Source: Xylanibacter ruminicola
GTDB taxonomy: Bacteria > Bacteroidota > Bacteroidia > Bacteroidales > Bacteroidaceae
NCBI RefSeq assembly: GCF_900142525.1
Contig: NZ_FRBD01000021.1
Span: 1 to 64,000, forward strand
DNA: 64,000 nt
Direction of reading: 5' to 3'
The notes under the pieces were generated by a model that saw only the letters and a program-made list of their open reading frames with translations, was not told where the DNA came from and made no database searches. Shown here one piece after another: positions 16,827-26,625 of this stretch (its first letter is position 1; the number at the start of each line of letters is the position of its first letter). The position numbers were made by a program, and so were the translations under genes.

Positions 16827-18275
16827 ATGTCAGAACAGAAGAATGAATTTGTACGTCAGGTGGCTGAGCAAAAATACGAGTTTGGCTTTACCACCGACGT
16901 ACATACTGAGATAATAGAGAAAGGGCTGAACGAGGATATCGTTCGGCTCATCTCTGCTAAGAAAGGGGAGCCCGAGTGGATGCTCGAGTTCCGCTTAAAA
17001 GCGTTCCGGTACTGGAAGGAACAGACGGAGCCTAAATGGGGACATGTGCATGTGCCCGAGATTGATTATCAGGCTATTAGCTACTATGCAGACCCACTAG
17101 CCAAAAAGCCAGAGGGAGACGGTAAGATTGATCCAGAACTTGAGAAGACCTTTGATAAACTAGGTATTCCTCTCGAGGAGCGTTTGGCATTGAGTGGTAA
17201 TACCGCCGTTGATGCCATCATGGACTCGGTATCGGTTAAGACCACCTTCAAGGAGAAACTTCGCGAGAAAGGAGTCATCTTCTGCTCAATTGGTGAGGCT
17301 ATCAAGGAACATGGCGACTTGGTACGTCAGTACTTGGGAACCGTTGTGCCTTACAAGGATAATTTCTTTGCAGCCCTTAACTCGGCTGTATTCAGCGATG
17401 GATCGTTTGTATATATCCCTAAGGGCGTTCGCTGTCCTATGGAGCTGAGCTCTTATTTCCGTATCAACGCAAGAAATACAGGTCAGTTTGAGCGTACATT
17501 GATTATTGCCGACGACGATGCTTACGTATCGTATTTGGAGGGATGTACAGCCCCCATGCGCGACGAGAACCAGCTTCATGCTGCCATCGTAGAGATTATC
17601 GTAATGAATCGAGCTGAGGTAAAGTACTCAACCGTTCAGAACTGGTATCCTGGCGATGAAAACGGAAAGGGAGGCGTGTTGAATCTGGTAACCAAACGTG
17701 GCGACCTACGTGGTGTCGACTCAAAGCTGTCATGGACTCAGGTTGAGACAGGATCGGCCATCACATGGAAGTATCCATCGTGCATCCTGCGTGGCGATAA
17801 CAGCGTGGCCGAGTTCTACTCAGTAGCTGTTACCAACAACTATCAGGAAGCCGATACCGGTACCAAGATGATTCATATAGGTAAGAACACTAAGAGTACC
17901 ATCATCTCTAAGGGTATCTCGGCTGGCCACTCGCAGAACTCGTATCGCGGACTGGTTCGTGCTACATCAACTGCTGATAATGCACGTAACTACTCATCGT
18001 GCGACTCGCTATTGCTGGGCTCTGATTGCGGTGCTCACACCTTCCCCTATATGGATGTGCACAACGATACAGCCGTATTCGAGCACGAGGCAACCACCTC
18101 GAAGATCTCGGAAGATCAGCTGTTCTACTGCAACCAGCGCGGCATACCAACCGAGCAGGCTGTAGGACTTATCGTTAACGGCTACGCCAAAGAGGTGCTG
18201 CAAAAGCTGCCTATGGAATTTGCCGTAGAAGCTCAGAAACTTTTAAGTGTATCATTAGAAGGAACTGTAGGATAA
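16827..18275 (+). CDS. sufB: Fe-S cluster assembly scaffold SufB
   Basis: 482 aa. SufB is the scaffold subunit of the SufBCD complex that builds Fe-S clusters. Signature stretches include [55 protein letters not shown] and the C-terminal core [20 protein letters not shown]. Length matches the family (about 480-490). The ATG lies 2 bp past the infB stop, so transcription from the rimP promoter probably extends into the SUF genes. An unrelated permease gene separates it from sufC. Confidence 0.97.
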   Translation: MSEQKNEFVRQVAEQKYEFGFTTDVHTEIIEKGLNEDIVRLISAKKGEPEWMLEFRLKAFRYWKEQTEPKWGHVHVPEIDYQAISYYADPLAKKPEGDGKIDPELEKTFDKLGIPLEERLALSGNTAVDAIMDSVSVKTTFKEKLREKGVIFCSIGEAIKEHGDLVRQYLGTVVPYKDNFFAALNSAVFSDGSFVYIPKGVRCPMELSSYFRINARNTGQFERTLIIADDDAYVSYLEGCTAPMRDENQLHAAIVEIIVMNRAEVKYSTVQNWYPGDENGKGGVLNLVTKRGDLRGVDSKLSWTQVETGSAITWKYPSCILRGDNSVAEFYSVAVTNNYQEADTGTKMIHIGKNTKSTIISKGISAGHSQNSYRGLVRATSTADNARNYSSCDSLLLGSDCGAHTFPYMDVHNDTAVFEHEATTSKISEDQLFYCNQRGIPTEQAVGLIVNGYAKEVLQKLPMEFAVEAQKLLSVSLEGTVG

Positions 18276-18293
18276 TTAAAAACTATAAACATT

Positions 18294-19601
18294 ATGTTAG
18301 AGAAATTATTTGGATTTGATTCCTCCAAAATGACTTTGCGCAAGGAGGTTATTGGTGGCATTACCACGTTCTTAACAATGGCTTATATTTTAGCCGTGAA
18401 TCCCAGCATCCTCTCAGCTACTGGAATGGATGCAGGTGCCGTGTTTACCACAACGTGTATCTCGGCTGTAGTGGGCACCTTGGTGATGGCTATCTATGCC
18501 AAGCTACCTTTTGCTTTGGCACCTGGTATGGGGCTGAATGCCTTCTTTGCATTCACTGTAGTGCTCACCATGGGCTATTCGTGGCAGTTTGCACTCACCG
18601 CAGTCATGATTGAAGGACTCATATTCATTTTGCTCACCGTTACAGGTCTGCGCCAACATATTGTCAACGCCATTCCTCTGGTTATGCGTCGAGCCATCAG
18701 CCCAGGAATCGGACTGTTTATCGCCTTTGTAGGACTGAAGGGTGCTGGTATTGTAGCATCATCAGAGGCAACATTCATTACATTGGGTAATTTGCACGAC
18801 CCTGCAGTACTATTGAGTATTTTTGGTATTTTACTCACTGCAGCACTCTTGGTTAGGAATGTTACAGGAGCATTGCTTATAGGAATCTTGGTTACAACCA
18901 TCGTGGGCATCCCATTAGGCGTTACCAATTACTCTGGTATCATGTCAGTACCACCATCTATCAGCCCTATCTTCATGCAGTTTGAGTGGCACAATATATT
19001 CACGGTAGATATGGTTGTTGTGGTTCTAACATTCCTGTTCATCGACATGTTTGATACCATCGGAACCCTTATTGGTGTATCTAACCGTGCAGGTATGGTT
19101 GACGACAACGGTAACGTGAAGAACCTGAATCAGGCCTTTATGGCCGATGCCATCGGCACAACCATAGGAGCTATGCTCGGTACATCTACCGTGACCACAT
19201 ACGTAGAGAGTGCATCAGGCGTAAACGTAGGTGGACGCTCTGGTCTAACCAGCTTTACCGTGGCTATCTGCTTTATTGTGGCATTGCTCTTTGCACCATT
19301 GTTCCTGGCTATTCCTGCTCAAGCCACAGCAGCAGCGCTGATTCTGGTGGGCGTCATGATGATGCACGACATCCGAAAGGTTGATTTCTCTAATTATGTA
19401 ACAGCTATACCTTGTTTTGTATGTATCGTGCTCATGCCGCTTACCTATAGCATTTCCGATGGTATTCTCATGGGAGTGATTTCTTATGTGCTGATACATC
19501 TGCTATCGGGCACATTCAAAGATAAGGACGAGCGTAACAACATGAACTGGGGAACCATTCTTCTGGCTGTTCTGTTCATCTGCCGTTACGCATTCCTATA
19601 G
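18294..19601 (+). CDS. NCS2 family purine/nucleobase permease
   Basis: 435-aa polytopic membrane protein of the NCS2 family, AzgA/guanine-hypoxanthine-like subgroup. It starts in typical fashion (MLEKLFGFDSSKMTLRKEV) and carries the signatures LAVNPSILSATGMD, APGMGLNAFFAFTV and DMFDTIGTLIGVSNRAG, followed by TYVESASGVNVGGRSGLTS. It is predicted to import purine bases by proton symport. Its position between sufB and sufC, on the same strand with gaps of 18 and 21 bp, is odd: it has no obvious role in Fe-S assembly. The exact base transported cannot be read from the sequence. Confidence 0.93.
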   Translation: MLEKLFGFDSSKMTLRKEVIGGITTFLTMAYILAVNPSILSATGMDAGAVFTTTCISAVVGTLVMAIYAKLPFALAPGMGLNAFFAFTVVLTMGYSWQFALTAVMIEGLIFILLTVTGLRQHIVNAIPLVMRRAISPGIGLFIAFVGLKGAGIVASSEATFITLGNLHDPAVLLSIFGILLTAALLVRNVTGALLIGILVTTIVGIPLGVTNYSGIMSVPPSISPIFMQFEWHNIFTVDMVVVVLTFLFIDMFDTIGTLIGVSNRAGMVDDNGNVKNLNQAFMADAIGTTIGAMLGTSTVTTYVESASGVNVGGRSGLTSFTVAICFIVALLFAPLFLAIPAQATAAALILVGVMMMHDIRKVDFSNYVTAIPCFVCIVLMPLTYSISDGILMGVISYVLIHLLSGTFKDKDERNNMNWGTILLAVLFICRYAFL

Positions 19602-19622
19602 TTCGAAGCAAAAGATAAAAAT

Positions 19623-20378
19623 ATGTTAGAAGTAAAGAACTTACACGCCAAGATTGGCGACAAAGAAATATTAAAAGGCATTGATCTTGTCATTAACGAT
19701 GGCGAGACACATGCCATCATGGGCCCTAATGGCTCGGGTAAGTCAACCCTGAGTGCTGTACTTGTGGGCAATCCGCTCTACGAGGTTACTGAAGGCGAAG
19801 CTTACTTTAATGGCAAGAATCTGCTGGAGATGAAACCTGAGGACAGAGCCCACGAGGGACTCTTCCTGAGTTTTCAGTATCCTGTTGAAATTCCAGGTGT
19901 GTCGATGACCAACTTTATGAAGGCCGCCATCAACGAGAAGCGTAAATATCAGGGCCTGGAGCCTATGAATGCTGCCGAATTCCTGAAGTTGCAGCGTGAA
20001 AAGCGTAAGATTGTAGAGCTTGACTCTAAGCTGGCCAACCGCTCGGTAAACGAGGGCTTTAGCGGTGGTGAGAAGAAGCGTAACGAGATATTCCAGATGG
20101 CTATGCTCGAGCCAAAGCTGAGCATCCTTGATGAGACGGATTCAGGTCTTGATGTGGATGCCATGCGCATTGTGGCAGAGGGTGTAAACAAGCTTCAGAC
20201 ATCTGAGACATCGTGTATCGTTATCACTCACTACGACCGTCTGCTCGAGATGATTAAGCCTCAGTTTGTACATGTGCTCTATAAAGGTCGCATCGTAAAG
20301 ACTGGCGGCCCAGAGCTGGCTGTGCAGATTCAGGAGCACGGTTACGATTGGATTAAGGAAGAAATCGGAGAAGAGTGA
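19623..20378 (+). CDS. sufC: Fe-S cluster assembly ATPase SufC
   Basis: 251-aa ABC-type ATPase of the SufBCD complex. Walker A is GPNGSGKSTL (about 34-43), the signature is FSGGEKKR, and Walker B is LSILDETDSGLD, followed by the conserved VITHYDRLL. Soluble and without membrane segments, as expected. It is separated from sufB by the NCS2 permease gene and from sufD by a gap made almost wholly of heptad repeats. Confidence 0.97.
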   Translation: MLEVKNLHAKIGDKEILKGIDLVINDGETHAIMGPNGSGKSTLSAVLVGNPLYEVTEGEAYFNGKNLLEMKPEDRAHEGLFLSFQYPVEIPGVSMTNFMKAAINEKRKYQGLEPMNAAEFLKLQREKRKIVELDSKLANRSVNEGFSGGEKKRNEIFQMAMLEPKLSILDETDSGLDVDAMRIVAEGVNKLQTSETSCIVITHYDRLLEMIKPQFVHVLYKGRIVKTGGPELAVQIQEHGYDWIKEEIGEE

Positions 20379-20380
20379 TC

Positions 20381-20415
20381 ATAATTGATAATTGAAAATT
20401 GATAATTGATAATTA
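20381..20415 (+). repeat. heptanucleotide tandem repeat (ATAATTG, 5 copies)
   Basis: Five 7-bp units (ATAATTG, ATAATTG, AAAATTG, ATAATTG, ATAATTA) fill the sufC-sufD gap. The last base of the array is the first base of the sufD ATG. It is the second heptad array in the same gene run, with a different unit. Confidence 0.85.
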
Positions 20416-21776
20416 TGATTACTTCAAGTGAGAATCAATATATAGAACTCTATAACGAGGCTCGGCAGATGATTTTCGATCATGCGCCTGAGTCGATGAA
20501 CGCTATGCGCGATCAGGCCTTCGAGGACTTCCGCAAGCAGGGCTTCCCAACGAAAAAAGTGGAGCGCTATAAGTACACCGATATTCAGAAGCTCTTTGAG
20601 CCCGATTATGGTGTAAACCTCAGTCGCCTGCAAATTCCCGTTGATCCCTACGAGGCCTTTCATTGCGACGTGCCCAACCTCAGCACGAGTCTTTATTTCG
20701 TGGTGAACGATATGTTCTATCACGACGACAAGCCTAAAGGCCATCTGCCTGAGGGCGTGATTATCGGCTCTATGCGCGATTATCCCGAGTTGGTAGCTAA
20801 ATACTACACCAAACTGGCCAAGACCAGCGAGGACGGCATTACAGCCCTCAACACCATGCTGGCCCAGGACGGATTACTGGTTTACGTGCCCAAGAACACG
20901 AAGGTGGACCGTGCCATTCAGGTTATCAACATCCTGAAGGCTACCCCACAGAACGCTCAGCGTGTGGTGCCCGACCTGATGGTGAACCGTCGTGTGCTCA
21001 TCGTGCTCGAAGAGTGTGCCGAAATCAAAATGCTATTCTGCGACCATGCTGCCGACGACCGTAACTTCCTGGCCACACAGGTTATCGAGGCTTACGTAGG
21101 TGAGAATGCATCGCTCGACCTCTATTGCATGGAGGAGACACACCATAAGAACGTGCGCCTCAGCAACGTCTATATCGACCAGCAGGCCAACAGTCGTGTA
21201 AACCACAATGTCATCACCCTGCACAACGGTATCACCCGTAACAAGCTCGACCTGACCTTTAGTGGTGAGGGGGCCGAGTGCCAATGCTATGGTTGTGTGA
21301 TTGCCGACAAGCAGCAGCATGTGGATAACAACACGCTCATCGTTCATAAAGTGCCTCATTGCAACTCGCAAGAACTCTATAAGTACGTACTCGACGACAA
21401 GTCGGTAGGTGCCTTTGCAGGTCGGGTATTGGTAGAACACGGAGCCCAAAAGACCACTTCGCAGATGACCAATCAGAACCTCACAGCAACTAAGGAGGCC
21501 CGTATGTACACCCAGCCCATGCTCGAGATTTATGCCGACGACGTGAAGTGTGCCCACGGCTCAACCGTTGGTCAGCTGAACGACGCTGCCCTGTTCTACA
21601 TGCGTCAGCGCGGTATCTCTCTGCAGGAGGCCAAGCTGCTGCTGCAGAATGCATTTATCAACGAGGTTATCGACCACATGGAGCTTGAGCCTCTCCGCGA
21701 CCGTCTGCACTACCTGGTAGAGAAGCGTTTCCGCGGCGAACTAAACAAATGCTCAGGCTGCAAACTCTGTAAATAA
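20415..21776 (+). CDS. sufD: Fe-S cluster assembly protein SufD
   Basis: 453 aa. SufD is the SufB-related subunit of SufBCD, involved in iron entry and complex activity. An N-terminal helical region with FPTKKVERYKYTDIQKLF is followed by the beta-helix core. The C-terminal SufBD block ADDVKCAHGSTVGQLNDAAL and FYMRQRGISLQEAKLLL is clear. The protein ends in a Cys-rich tail CSGCKLCK. The ATG at 20415 is preferred to an in-frame TTG at 20406 that lies inside the repeat array. It is followed by sufS after 16 bp. Confidence 0.96.
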   Translation: MITSSENQYIELYNEARQMIFDHAPESMNAMRDQAFEDFRKQGFPTKKVERYKYTDIQKLFEPDYGVNLSRLQIPVDPYEAFHCDVPNLSTSLYFVVNDMFYHDDKPKGHLPEGVIIGSMRDYPELVAKYYTKLAKTSEDGITALNTMLAQDGLLVYVPKNTKVDRAIQVINILKATPQNAQRVVPDLMVNRRVLIVLEECAEIKMLFCDHAADDRNFLATQVIEAYVGENASLDLYCMEETHHKNVRLSNVYIDQQANSRVNHNVITLHNGITRNKLDLTFSGEGAECQCYGCVIADKQQHVDNNTLIVHKVPHCNSQELYKYVLDDKSVGAFAGRVLVEHGAQKTTSQMTNQNLTATKEARMYTQPMLEIYADDVKCAHGSTVGQLNDAALFYMRQRGISLQEAKLLLQNAFINEVIDHMELEPLRDRLHYLVEKRFRGELNKCSGCKLCK

Positions 21777-21792
21777 CGCCCTCCCAAGAAAT

Positions 21793-23013
21793 ATGTACGA
21801 TATCAATAAAATCAGGGAAGATTTCCCCATCCTTTCACGCGAGGTTTACAAGAAGCCGCTGGTTTATCTCGATAACGCGGCTACCACGCAGAAACCACTC
21901 ATGGTGCTCGACGCTATGAGAGACGAGTATCTGAACGTGAATGCTAACGTGCATCGCGGCGTTCACTACCTCAGTCAGCAGGCTACCGACCTGCATGAGG
22001 CGGCCCGTGAAAAGGTGCGTGGATTTATCAACGCCCGCAAGATAGAGGAGATCATCTTTACCCGTGGTACTACCGAGGCTATCAATCTGGTGGCTCAGTC
22101 GTTCTGCGAGAGTCAGATGCAGGAGGGCGACGAGGTGATCGTGACCGAGATGGAGCACCACTCAAACATAGTAAGTTGGCAGCTCCAGGCGATGAAACGA
22201 GGCATTATCGTCAAGCATATCCCCATTACCGACGATGGTATCCTCTGTCTCGACCAGTTGGAATCGCTCATTACCCCTCGTACCAAGATTATCAGCGTAG
22301 CCCATGTCAGCAATGTGCTGGGTACGGTTAATCCTGTTGAGGAGATTATCAAGATAGCTCACGCCCACGGCATCCCTGTATTGGTAGACGGCGCCCAGAG
22401 CGCCCCCCACTTCAAGGTTGACGTACAGGCGATAGATTGCGACTTTTTTGCTTTCAGCGGCCATAAGATGTATGGTCCTACTGGCATTGGTGTACTCTAT
22501 GGTAAGGAAGAGTGGCTCGAGAAACTGCCCCCATACCAAGGTGGTGGCGAGATGATTGACAAGGTGACTTGGGAGAAGACTACCTTTGAGCGCTTGCCAT
22601 TCAAGTTTGAGGCAGGAACCCCTGATTACGTAGCTACCCACGGACTGGCCAAGGCCATAGAATATATTGATGCCATCGGCTTCGATGCCATCCAGCAGCA
22701 CGAGCATGAGCTCACCCGCTACTGCATGGAGCAGCTGATGACCATCCCCGATATGCATATTTACGGCCCTATGGATGCATCGTTGAAGGATGCTGTTGTC
22801 TCGTTCAACGTAGGCAACATCCACCACTTGGATATGGGCACCCTACTCGACCGTCTTGGCATAGCCGTCCGCACAGGTCACCATTGTGCTCAGCCATTGA
22901 TGGACCGTCTCAACATCAGTGGCACCGTTCGCGCATCGTTCGCCCTTTATAACACCAAGGAAGAGATTGATACACTCGTAGCAGCCATCCGCCGTGTTTC
23001 ACAGATGTTCTAA
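21793..23013 (+). CDS. sufS: cysteine desulfurase SufS
   Basis: 406-aa PLP enzyme of the SufS/CsdA type that removes sulfur from L-cysteine for Fe-S assembly. The PLP lysine is Lys225 in FSGHKMYGPTG, and the persulfide-carrying cysteine is Cys365 in RTGHHCAQP. The N-terminal motif YLDNAATTQKP and the TEMEHHSNIVSWQ stretch are typical of the group II class. It closes the SUF gene set and is followed 2 bp later by rnhB. No separate SufE gene is seen in the window. Confidence 0.97.
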   Translation: MYDINKIREDFPILSREVYKKPLVYLDNAATTQKPLMVLDAMRDEYLNVNANVHRGVHYLSQQATDLHEAAREKVRGFINARKIEEIIFTRGTTEAINLVAQSFCESQMQEGDEVIVTEMEHHSNIVSWQLQAMKRGIIVKHIPITDDGILCLDQLESLITPRTKIISVAHVSNVLGTVNPVEEIIKIAHAHGIPVLVDGAQSAPHFKVDVQAIDCDFFAFSGHKMYGPTGIGVLYGKEEWLEKLPPYQGGGEMIDKVTWEKTTFERLPFKFEAGTPDYVATHGLAKAIEYIDAIGFDAIQQHEHELTRYCMEQLMTIPDMHIYGPMDASLKDAVVSFNVGNIHHLDMGTLLDRLGIAVRTGHHCAQPLMDRLNISGTVRASFALYNTKEEIDTLVAAIRRVSQMF

Positions 23014-23015
23014 AT

Positions 23016-23645
23016 ATGTTATTAAACAAATATTACAAAGGCAAGATTGAGGCAGGCTGCGACGAAGCTGGTCGTGGCTGCTTGGCAGGTAGTGTCTATG
23101 CAGCTGCAGTTATCCTGCCCGAAGGCTACGAAAACGAGCTGCTGAACGACTCCAAGCAACTCTCTGAGAAGAAACGCTACCAGCTGCGAGAGATTATCGA
23201 GCGCGATGCCGTAGCGTGGGCTGTAGGCATCGTAACACCCGATGAAATCGACAAAATCAACATTCTCAACGCCTCTATTTTAGCGATGCATCGCGCCTTA
23301 GATCAACTCAAGGTGCGCCCAGAGGCCATCATCGTAGATGGTAACCGCTTTAAACCCTATAAGGATCCCGCTGACGGCAAAACTTTGCCTTCTACCACCA
23401 TCGTTAAGGGCGATGGAAAATACCTGGCTATAGCCGCCGCCAGCATCCTTGCCAAGACCTATCGTGACGACTATATGAACGAGCTGGCCAAGGAATATCC
23501 CCAATACGACTGGCTCTCAAACAAGGGCTACCCCACCAAGAAACATCGTGAAGCCATCAAACAATATGGCATCACCCCTTATCATCGCAAGAGCTACAAT
23601 CTCTTAGGCGATGGGCAGCTGAGCATTGATTTCGGAAAGTTTTAA
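23016..23645 (+). CDS. rnhB: ribonuclease HII
   Basis: 209 aa. RNase HII cleaves RNA of RNA/DNA hybrids and removes single misincorporated ribonucleotides. The N-terminal signature AGCDEAGRGCLAGSVYAAAV carries the catalytic Asp16-Glu17 pair. Further acidic positions are seen in AIIVDGNRF and in AAASILAKTYRDDYM. Length is normal. The ATG lies 2 bp after sufS, so it is probably read from the same transcript. It converges with the M16 protease gene (1 bp apart). Confidence 0.96.
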   Translation: MLLNKYYKGKIEAGCDEAGRGCLAGSVYAAAVILPEGYENELLNDSKQLSEKKRYQLREIIERDAVAWAVGIVTPDEIDKINILNASILAMHRALDQLKVRPEAIIVDGNRFKPYKDPADGKTLPSTTIVKGDGKYLAIAAASILAKTYRDDYMNELAKEYPQYDWLSNKGYPTKKHREAIKQYGITPYHRKSYNLLGDGQLSIDFGKF

Positions 23646-23646
23646 T

Positions 23647-26514
23647 TTATCTGATAATATCTTCTTTCTTTAGTTCTACAACCTTGCCATAGCGAGCAAG
23701 GGCTTTAAGGTCGGTGAGTTTCTTATCACCGATGATGAGCCAGACGCGGTTATGATTGTTGGCGATGTGCTGCTGATGAAACTGTATGACATCCTGCATG
23801 CTGACAGTTGGTATCAGTCTGGCATCATCGGCATACATATCTTTGGTGTAACCGTTCATGCGCTGATTGGCTACGTAACCGCCCATATTGCGGAAAGTGG
23901 GATAGTTGTTTTGTATGTTGTTAAGTACTGATTGGCGGGCTGCCTCCAAGTTCTCTTCCTTCATAGGCATTTGGTGCAATAATGAGTCGATGGTGGTGAT
24001 AACCTCCATGGTCTTGTCGACCTGAGTGCCTGTTGCTGTGAAGAAGGCTAACGGCTCTTGGGGGTATTTCATGAGACTTGCTGAAACACTCTGTCCATAA
24101 GTAGAATAGGCCAGTGAACGGAACTCGCGGACGTTCTGAAACAATACCGACGACATGCCGCCAGCAAAATATTTCTCCCATAAATCCAGTTTGGCACGCT
24201 GTTCGACTGTTGGCAGAGGGCTGATGCCATCGTAACTAACCACATAATTCTGGCGTGACTTTGGTACATTGTAGAAATAAACGATGGGCTCAGTGGGCTG
24301 CTGAATCTCACGGAAGGTATCGGCCTGTGGCTTCTGACATTGACTTAGTGGTAATGCCTGCTGTGCAATCATCGCAACATTCTCAACAGACTGGCGACCG
24401 CAATAGAACAGCTCGCAATCATATTGTTGCAATTCGCGGAAGAAACCTAATAGTGCGTCGCTCTTCAAGTCCTTAATCTCCTTCTTCGACAGTTGGTTGA
24501 GGTATTTCGATTTATCGCCATAGATGATATAGCTCAAGGCGGGACTAAGTACATCATCCTTCTGCTTTCCAAAGCTCTTGCGGTCTACCTTGTCAGCATC
24601 CTTCGCCTCCTTCAAAGCCTCGTCATCGCCCTTAGCAGCACTCAGAAAGTGAGCAAGCAACTGCAGAGAGGGAGCAAACTGATTATCGAGTCCTGTCAGA
24701 CTCAGACTAAATGTCATATCACCTGAAGATACTTCTATTGTAGTGCCCAATTGCTGCCAAGCCTGTTCCAACTGCTGTTTCTTCAGCGAGTCGGTGCCCA
24801 GAGCGCTGATGTATCCGGAGAGTACGTTCAACGCAGGGGTATGTAGTTCGCCATCCTTGTAGCGAAGCGTGAACGTAAAGATCTCGTTCATCGGATTCTC
24901 CTTGTAATAAAGGGTAACATGACTGTTCAGCTGCTTTGTAGTCACATCCTTTTCAAAGTCTACGGTACGAATGTCGGTATTCTTCACAGGAATCTGTTCC
25001 AGCTGCTGGGCAAGGGCCGACTTGGCATCCAAATTCTTTGGCGAAATGGGCTTGTAACCGGGCTGTTTCAACGTCTCCTTGTTAGGTGTGCCGTATTTCT
25101 TCGAAAGTGTGATATGATTGGCATCGTAATATTTCTTGGCTGCTGCAACAACATCTTCCTTTGTCAAGCGCTTGATGCTTTCTATATTGTCGAGCACATC
25201 CTGCCATGTGCGACCTTTCGGAAATAACATAATCAGTTTATCTGAACGATCGCTGATTGTTTCAAGTTCCTTTTCGGCCTCCATCACCATCTCTCGTTTC
25301 AGCGATTCCATCTGTTCGGTACTGAAGTCGCCGTTCATCACCTTCTGTACCTGCTCCATCACACGTTTTTCGGCTGTCTTCATCTTACCGAAAAGGTTGG
25401 GAATAATCACAACGCCAGTGCCCGCAGCATCGTCTAAGCCTACGCTCATGGCGGCAGACATCATCACTTTATGCTCGTTTACCAGCGAGTCAAGAAGTCC
25501 TGCCTTACCATTATAAAGCAGTTTATTGGCCAGAGTCAGCGCATTGGCATCGGGTTCAAATTCCGTGGGTGCTTTAAACACTAAGACCTCGGCACCAACC
25601 AAAGGGATAGGCAACTTTACCTCGCAAACTTCCCCCTCACCAATTTCTGGCATCGGACTTTTTACGCGTTCTGGCGCTGGGCCGGTCTGCACGCGTCCAA
25701 AGGTCTGTTCCAGAAGCGCTGTTAGTGTAGAATCAGGTGTGATGTCACCACAGAGAATAAGACCCATATTTGAGGCTACATAGTATTTCTTGAAGAACTC
25801 TGCCATATCCGAAAGACGTGGGTTCTTCAGACTCTCTGTTGATCCAAGGATGGGATAAGCATACGGTTGGGCCTTGAAGATAGCGCCAAACACCTTCTCC
25901 TGTATGTCGCCCATACCATCGGCAGCTCTGTTCTTTTCTTCATATACATTTTCTAACTCTCCCTGAAAGCCTCGGAATACCGGTTTCATCAGTCGCTCTG
26001 AGTTGAGCCAGCACCAGTGCTCCATGAACTGTGGCAGGAAAGAGTTATAATAGAACGTTAGGTCGTAGCTTGTGGCGGCGTTCAGACCGCTACCGCCGTA
26101 TTTCGAGATAAGACGGTTGTACTCATTAGGAATCGCATAGTCGGCGGCTTTGAGACTTAACTCGTTGATATGCCGCTGAATCTTGGTGCGCTCAGCATCG
26201 TTTTTGGTTTGCGATAGCAGGTCGTACTGAGCCGATATGCTGTCAAGCCAGGGTTTCTCCTTCTGATAGTCGATGGTACCCAGACGATCGGTGCCCTTAA
26301 ACATAATATGCTCAAAATAGTGAGCGATACCTGTGTTGGGACAGTCTTTGGCACCAGCCTTTACCACCACGGCTCCAAACACCTTTGGCTGAGAGTGATC
26401 CTCGTTCAGCCAAACGGTCATACCGTTACTCAGTTTCAGCTCTTTTACCTGCAATTGGGCGTTGACACATAGACTTGTCAAAAATACCAAAATGGCGAAT
26501 ACGTAGCGTTTCAT
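23647..26514 (-). CDS. M16 family zinc metalloprotease (pitrilysin type, duplicated)
   Basis: 955 aa with a signal peptide (residues 1-19, ends VNA). It holds two M16 halves. The N-terminal half carries the inverted zinc motif HYFEH (65-69) and a downstream acidic helix with ENVYEEKNRA supplying the third ligand. The second half (about 530-930) lacks the zinc motif and should be the structural partner. Predicted periplasmic peptidase. It is a single-gene unit with promoter TACCTTTG at 26553-26560. Similar Bacteroidota genes are usually annotated as insulinase family proteins; the substrate is unknown. Confidence 0.94.
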   Translation of the reverse strand: MKRYVFAILVFLTSLCVNAQLQVKELKLSNGMTVWLNEDHSQPKVFGAVVVKAGAKDCPNTGIAHYFEHIMFKGTDRLGTIDYQKEKPWLDSISAQYDLLSQTKNDAERTKIQRHINELSLKAADYAIPNEYNRLISKYGGSGLNAATSYDLTFYYNSFLPQFMEHWCWLNSERLMKPVFRGFQGELENVYEEKNRAADGMGDIQEKVFGAIFKAQPYAYPILGSTESLKNPRLSDMAEFFKKYYVASNMGLILCGDITPDSTLTALLEQTFGRVQTGPAPERVKSPMPEIGEGEVCEVKLPIPLVGAEVLVFKAPTEFEPDANALTLANKLLYNGKAGLLDSLVNEHKVMMSAAMSVGLDDAAGTGVVIIPNLFGKMKTAEKRVMEQVQKVMNGDFSTEQMESLKREMVMEAEKELETISDRSDKLIMLFPKGRTWQDVLDNIESIKRLTKEDVVAAAKKYYDANHITLSKKYGTPNKETLKQPGYKPISPKNLDAKSALAQQLEQIPVKNTDIRTVDFEKDVTTKQLNSHVTLYYKENPMNEIFTFTLRYKDGELHTPALNVLSGYISALGTDSLKKQQLEQAWQQLGTTIEVSSGDMTFSLSLTGLDNQFAPSLQLLAHFLSAAKGDDEALKEAKDADKVDRKSFGKQKDDVLSPALSYIIYGDKSKYLNQLSKKEIKDLKSDALLGFFRELQQYDCELFYCGRQSVENVAMIAQQALPLSQCQKPQADTFREIQQPTEPIVYFYNVPKSRQNYVVSYDGISPLPTVEQRAKLDLWEKYFAGGMSSVLFQNVREFRSLAYSTYGQSVSASLMKYPQEPLAFFTATGTQVDKTMEVITTIDSLLHQMPMKEENLEAARQSVLNNIQNNYPTFRNMGGYVANQRMNGYTKDMYADDARLIPTVSMQDVIQFHQQHIANNHNRVWLIIGDKKLTDLKALARYGKVVELKKEDIIR

Positions 26515-26552
26515 ACACCTCTGATTTAAAGTTTATTTTCCATTTGTCGGGT

Positions 26553-26560
26553 CAAAGGTA
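26553..26560 (-). promoter_or_regulatory. -7 promoter element (TACCTTTG) of the M16 gene
   Basis: TAnnTTTG on the minus strand about 39 nt before the ATG at 26514, divergent from the gpmI promoter 22 bp away. Confidence 0.65.
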
Positions 26561-26582
26561 GTAATAAATAGAAAAAAAGATG

Positions 26583-26590
26583 TAACTTTG
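26583..26590 (+). promoter_or_regulatory. -7 promoter element (TAACTTTG) of gpmI
   Basis: TAACTTTGCAGC on the plus strand, 35 nt before the ATG at 26626. Confidence 0.7.
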
Positions 26591-26625
26591 CAGCGCAAAT
26601 TAAGGTACTTTAAATTTTTTAGACA

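Noticed and set aside
22162..22827. 221-aa ORF antisense to sufS
   Set aside because: Shadow ORF; sufS is intact with all catalytic residues.
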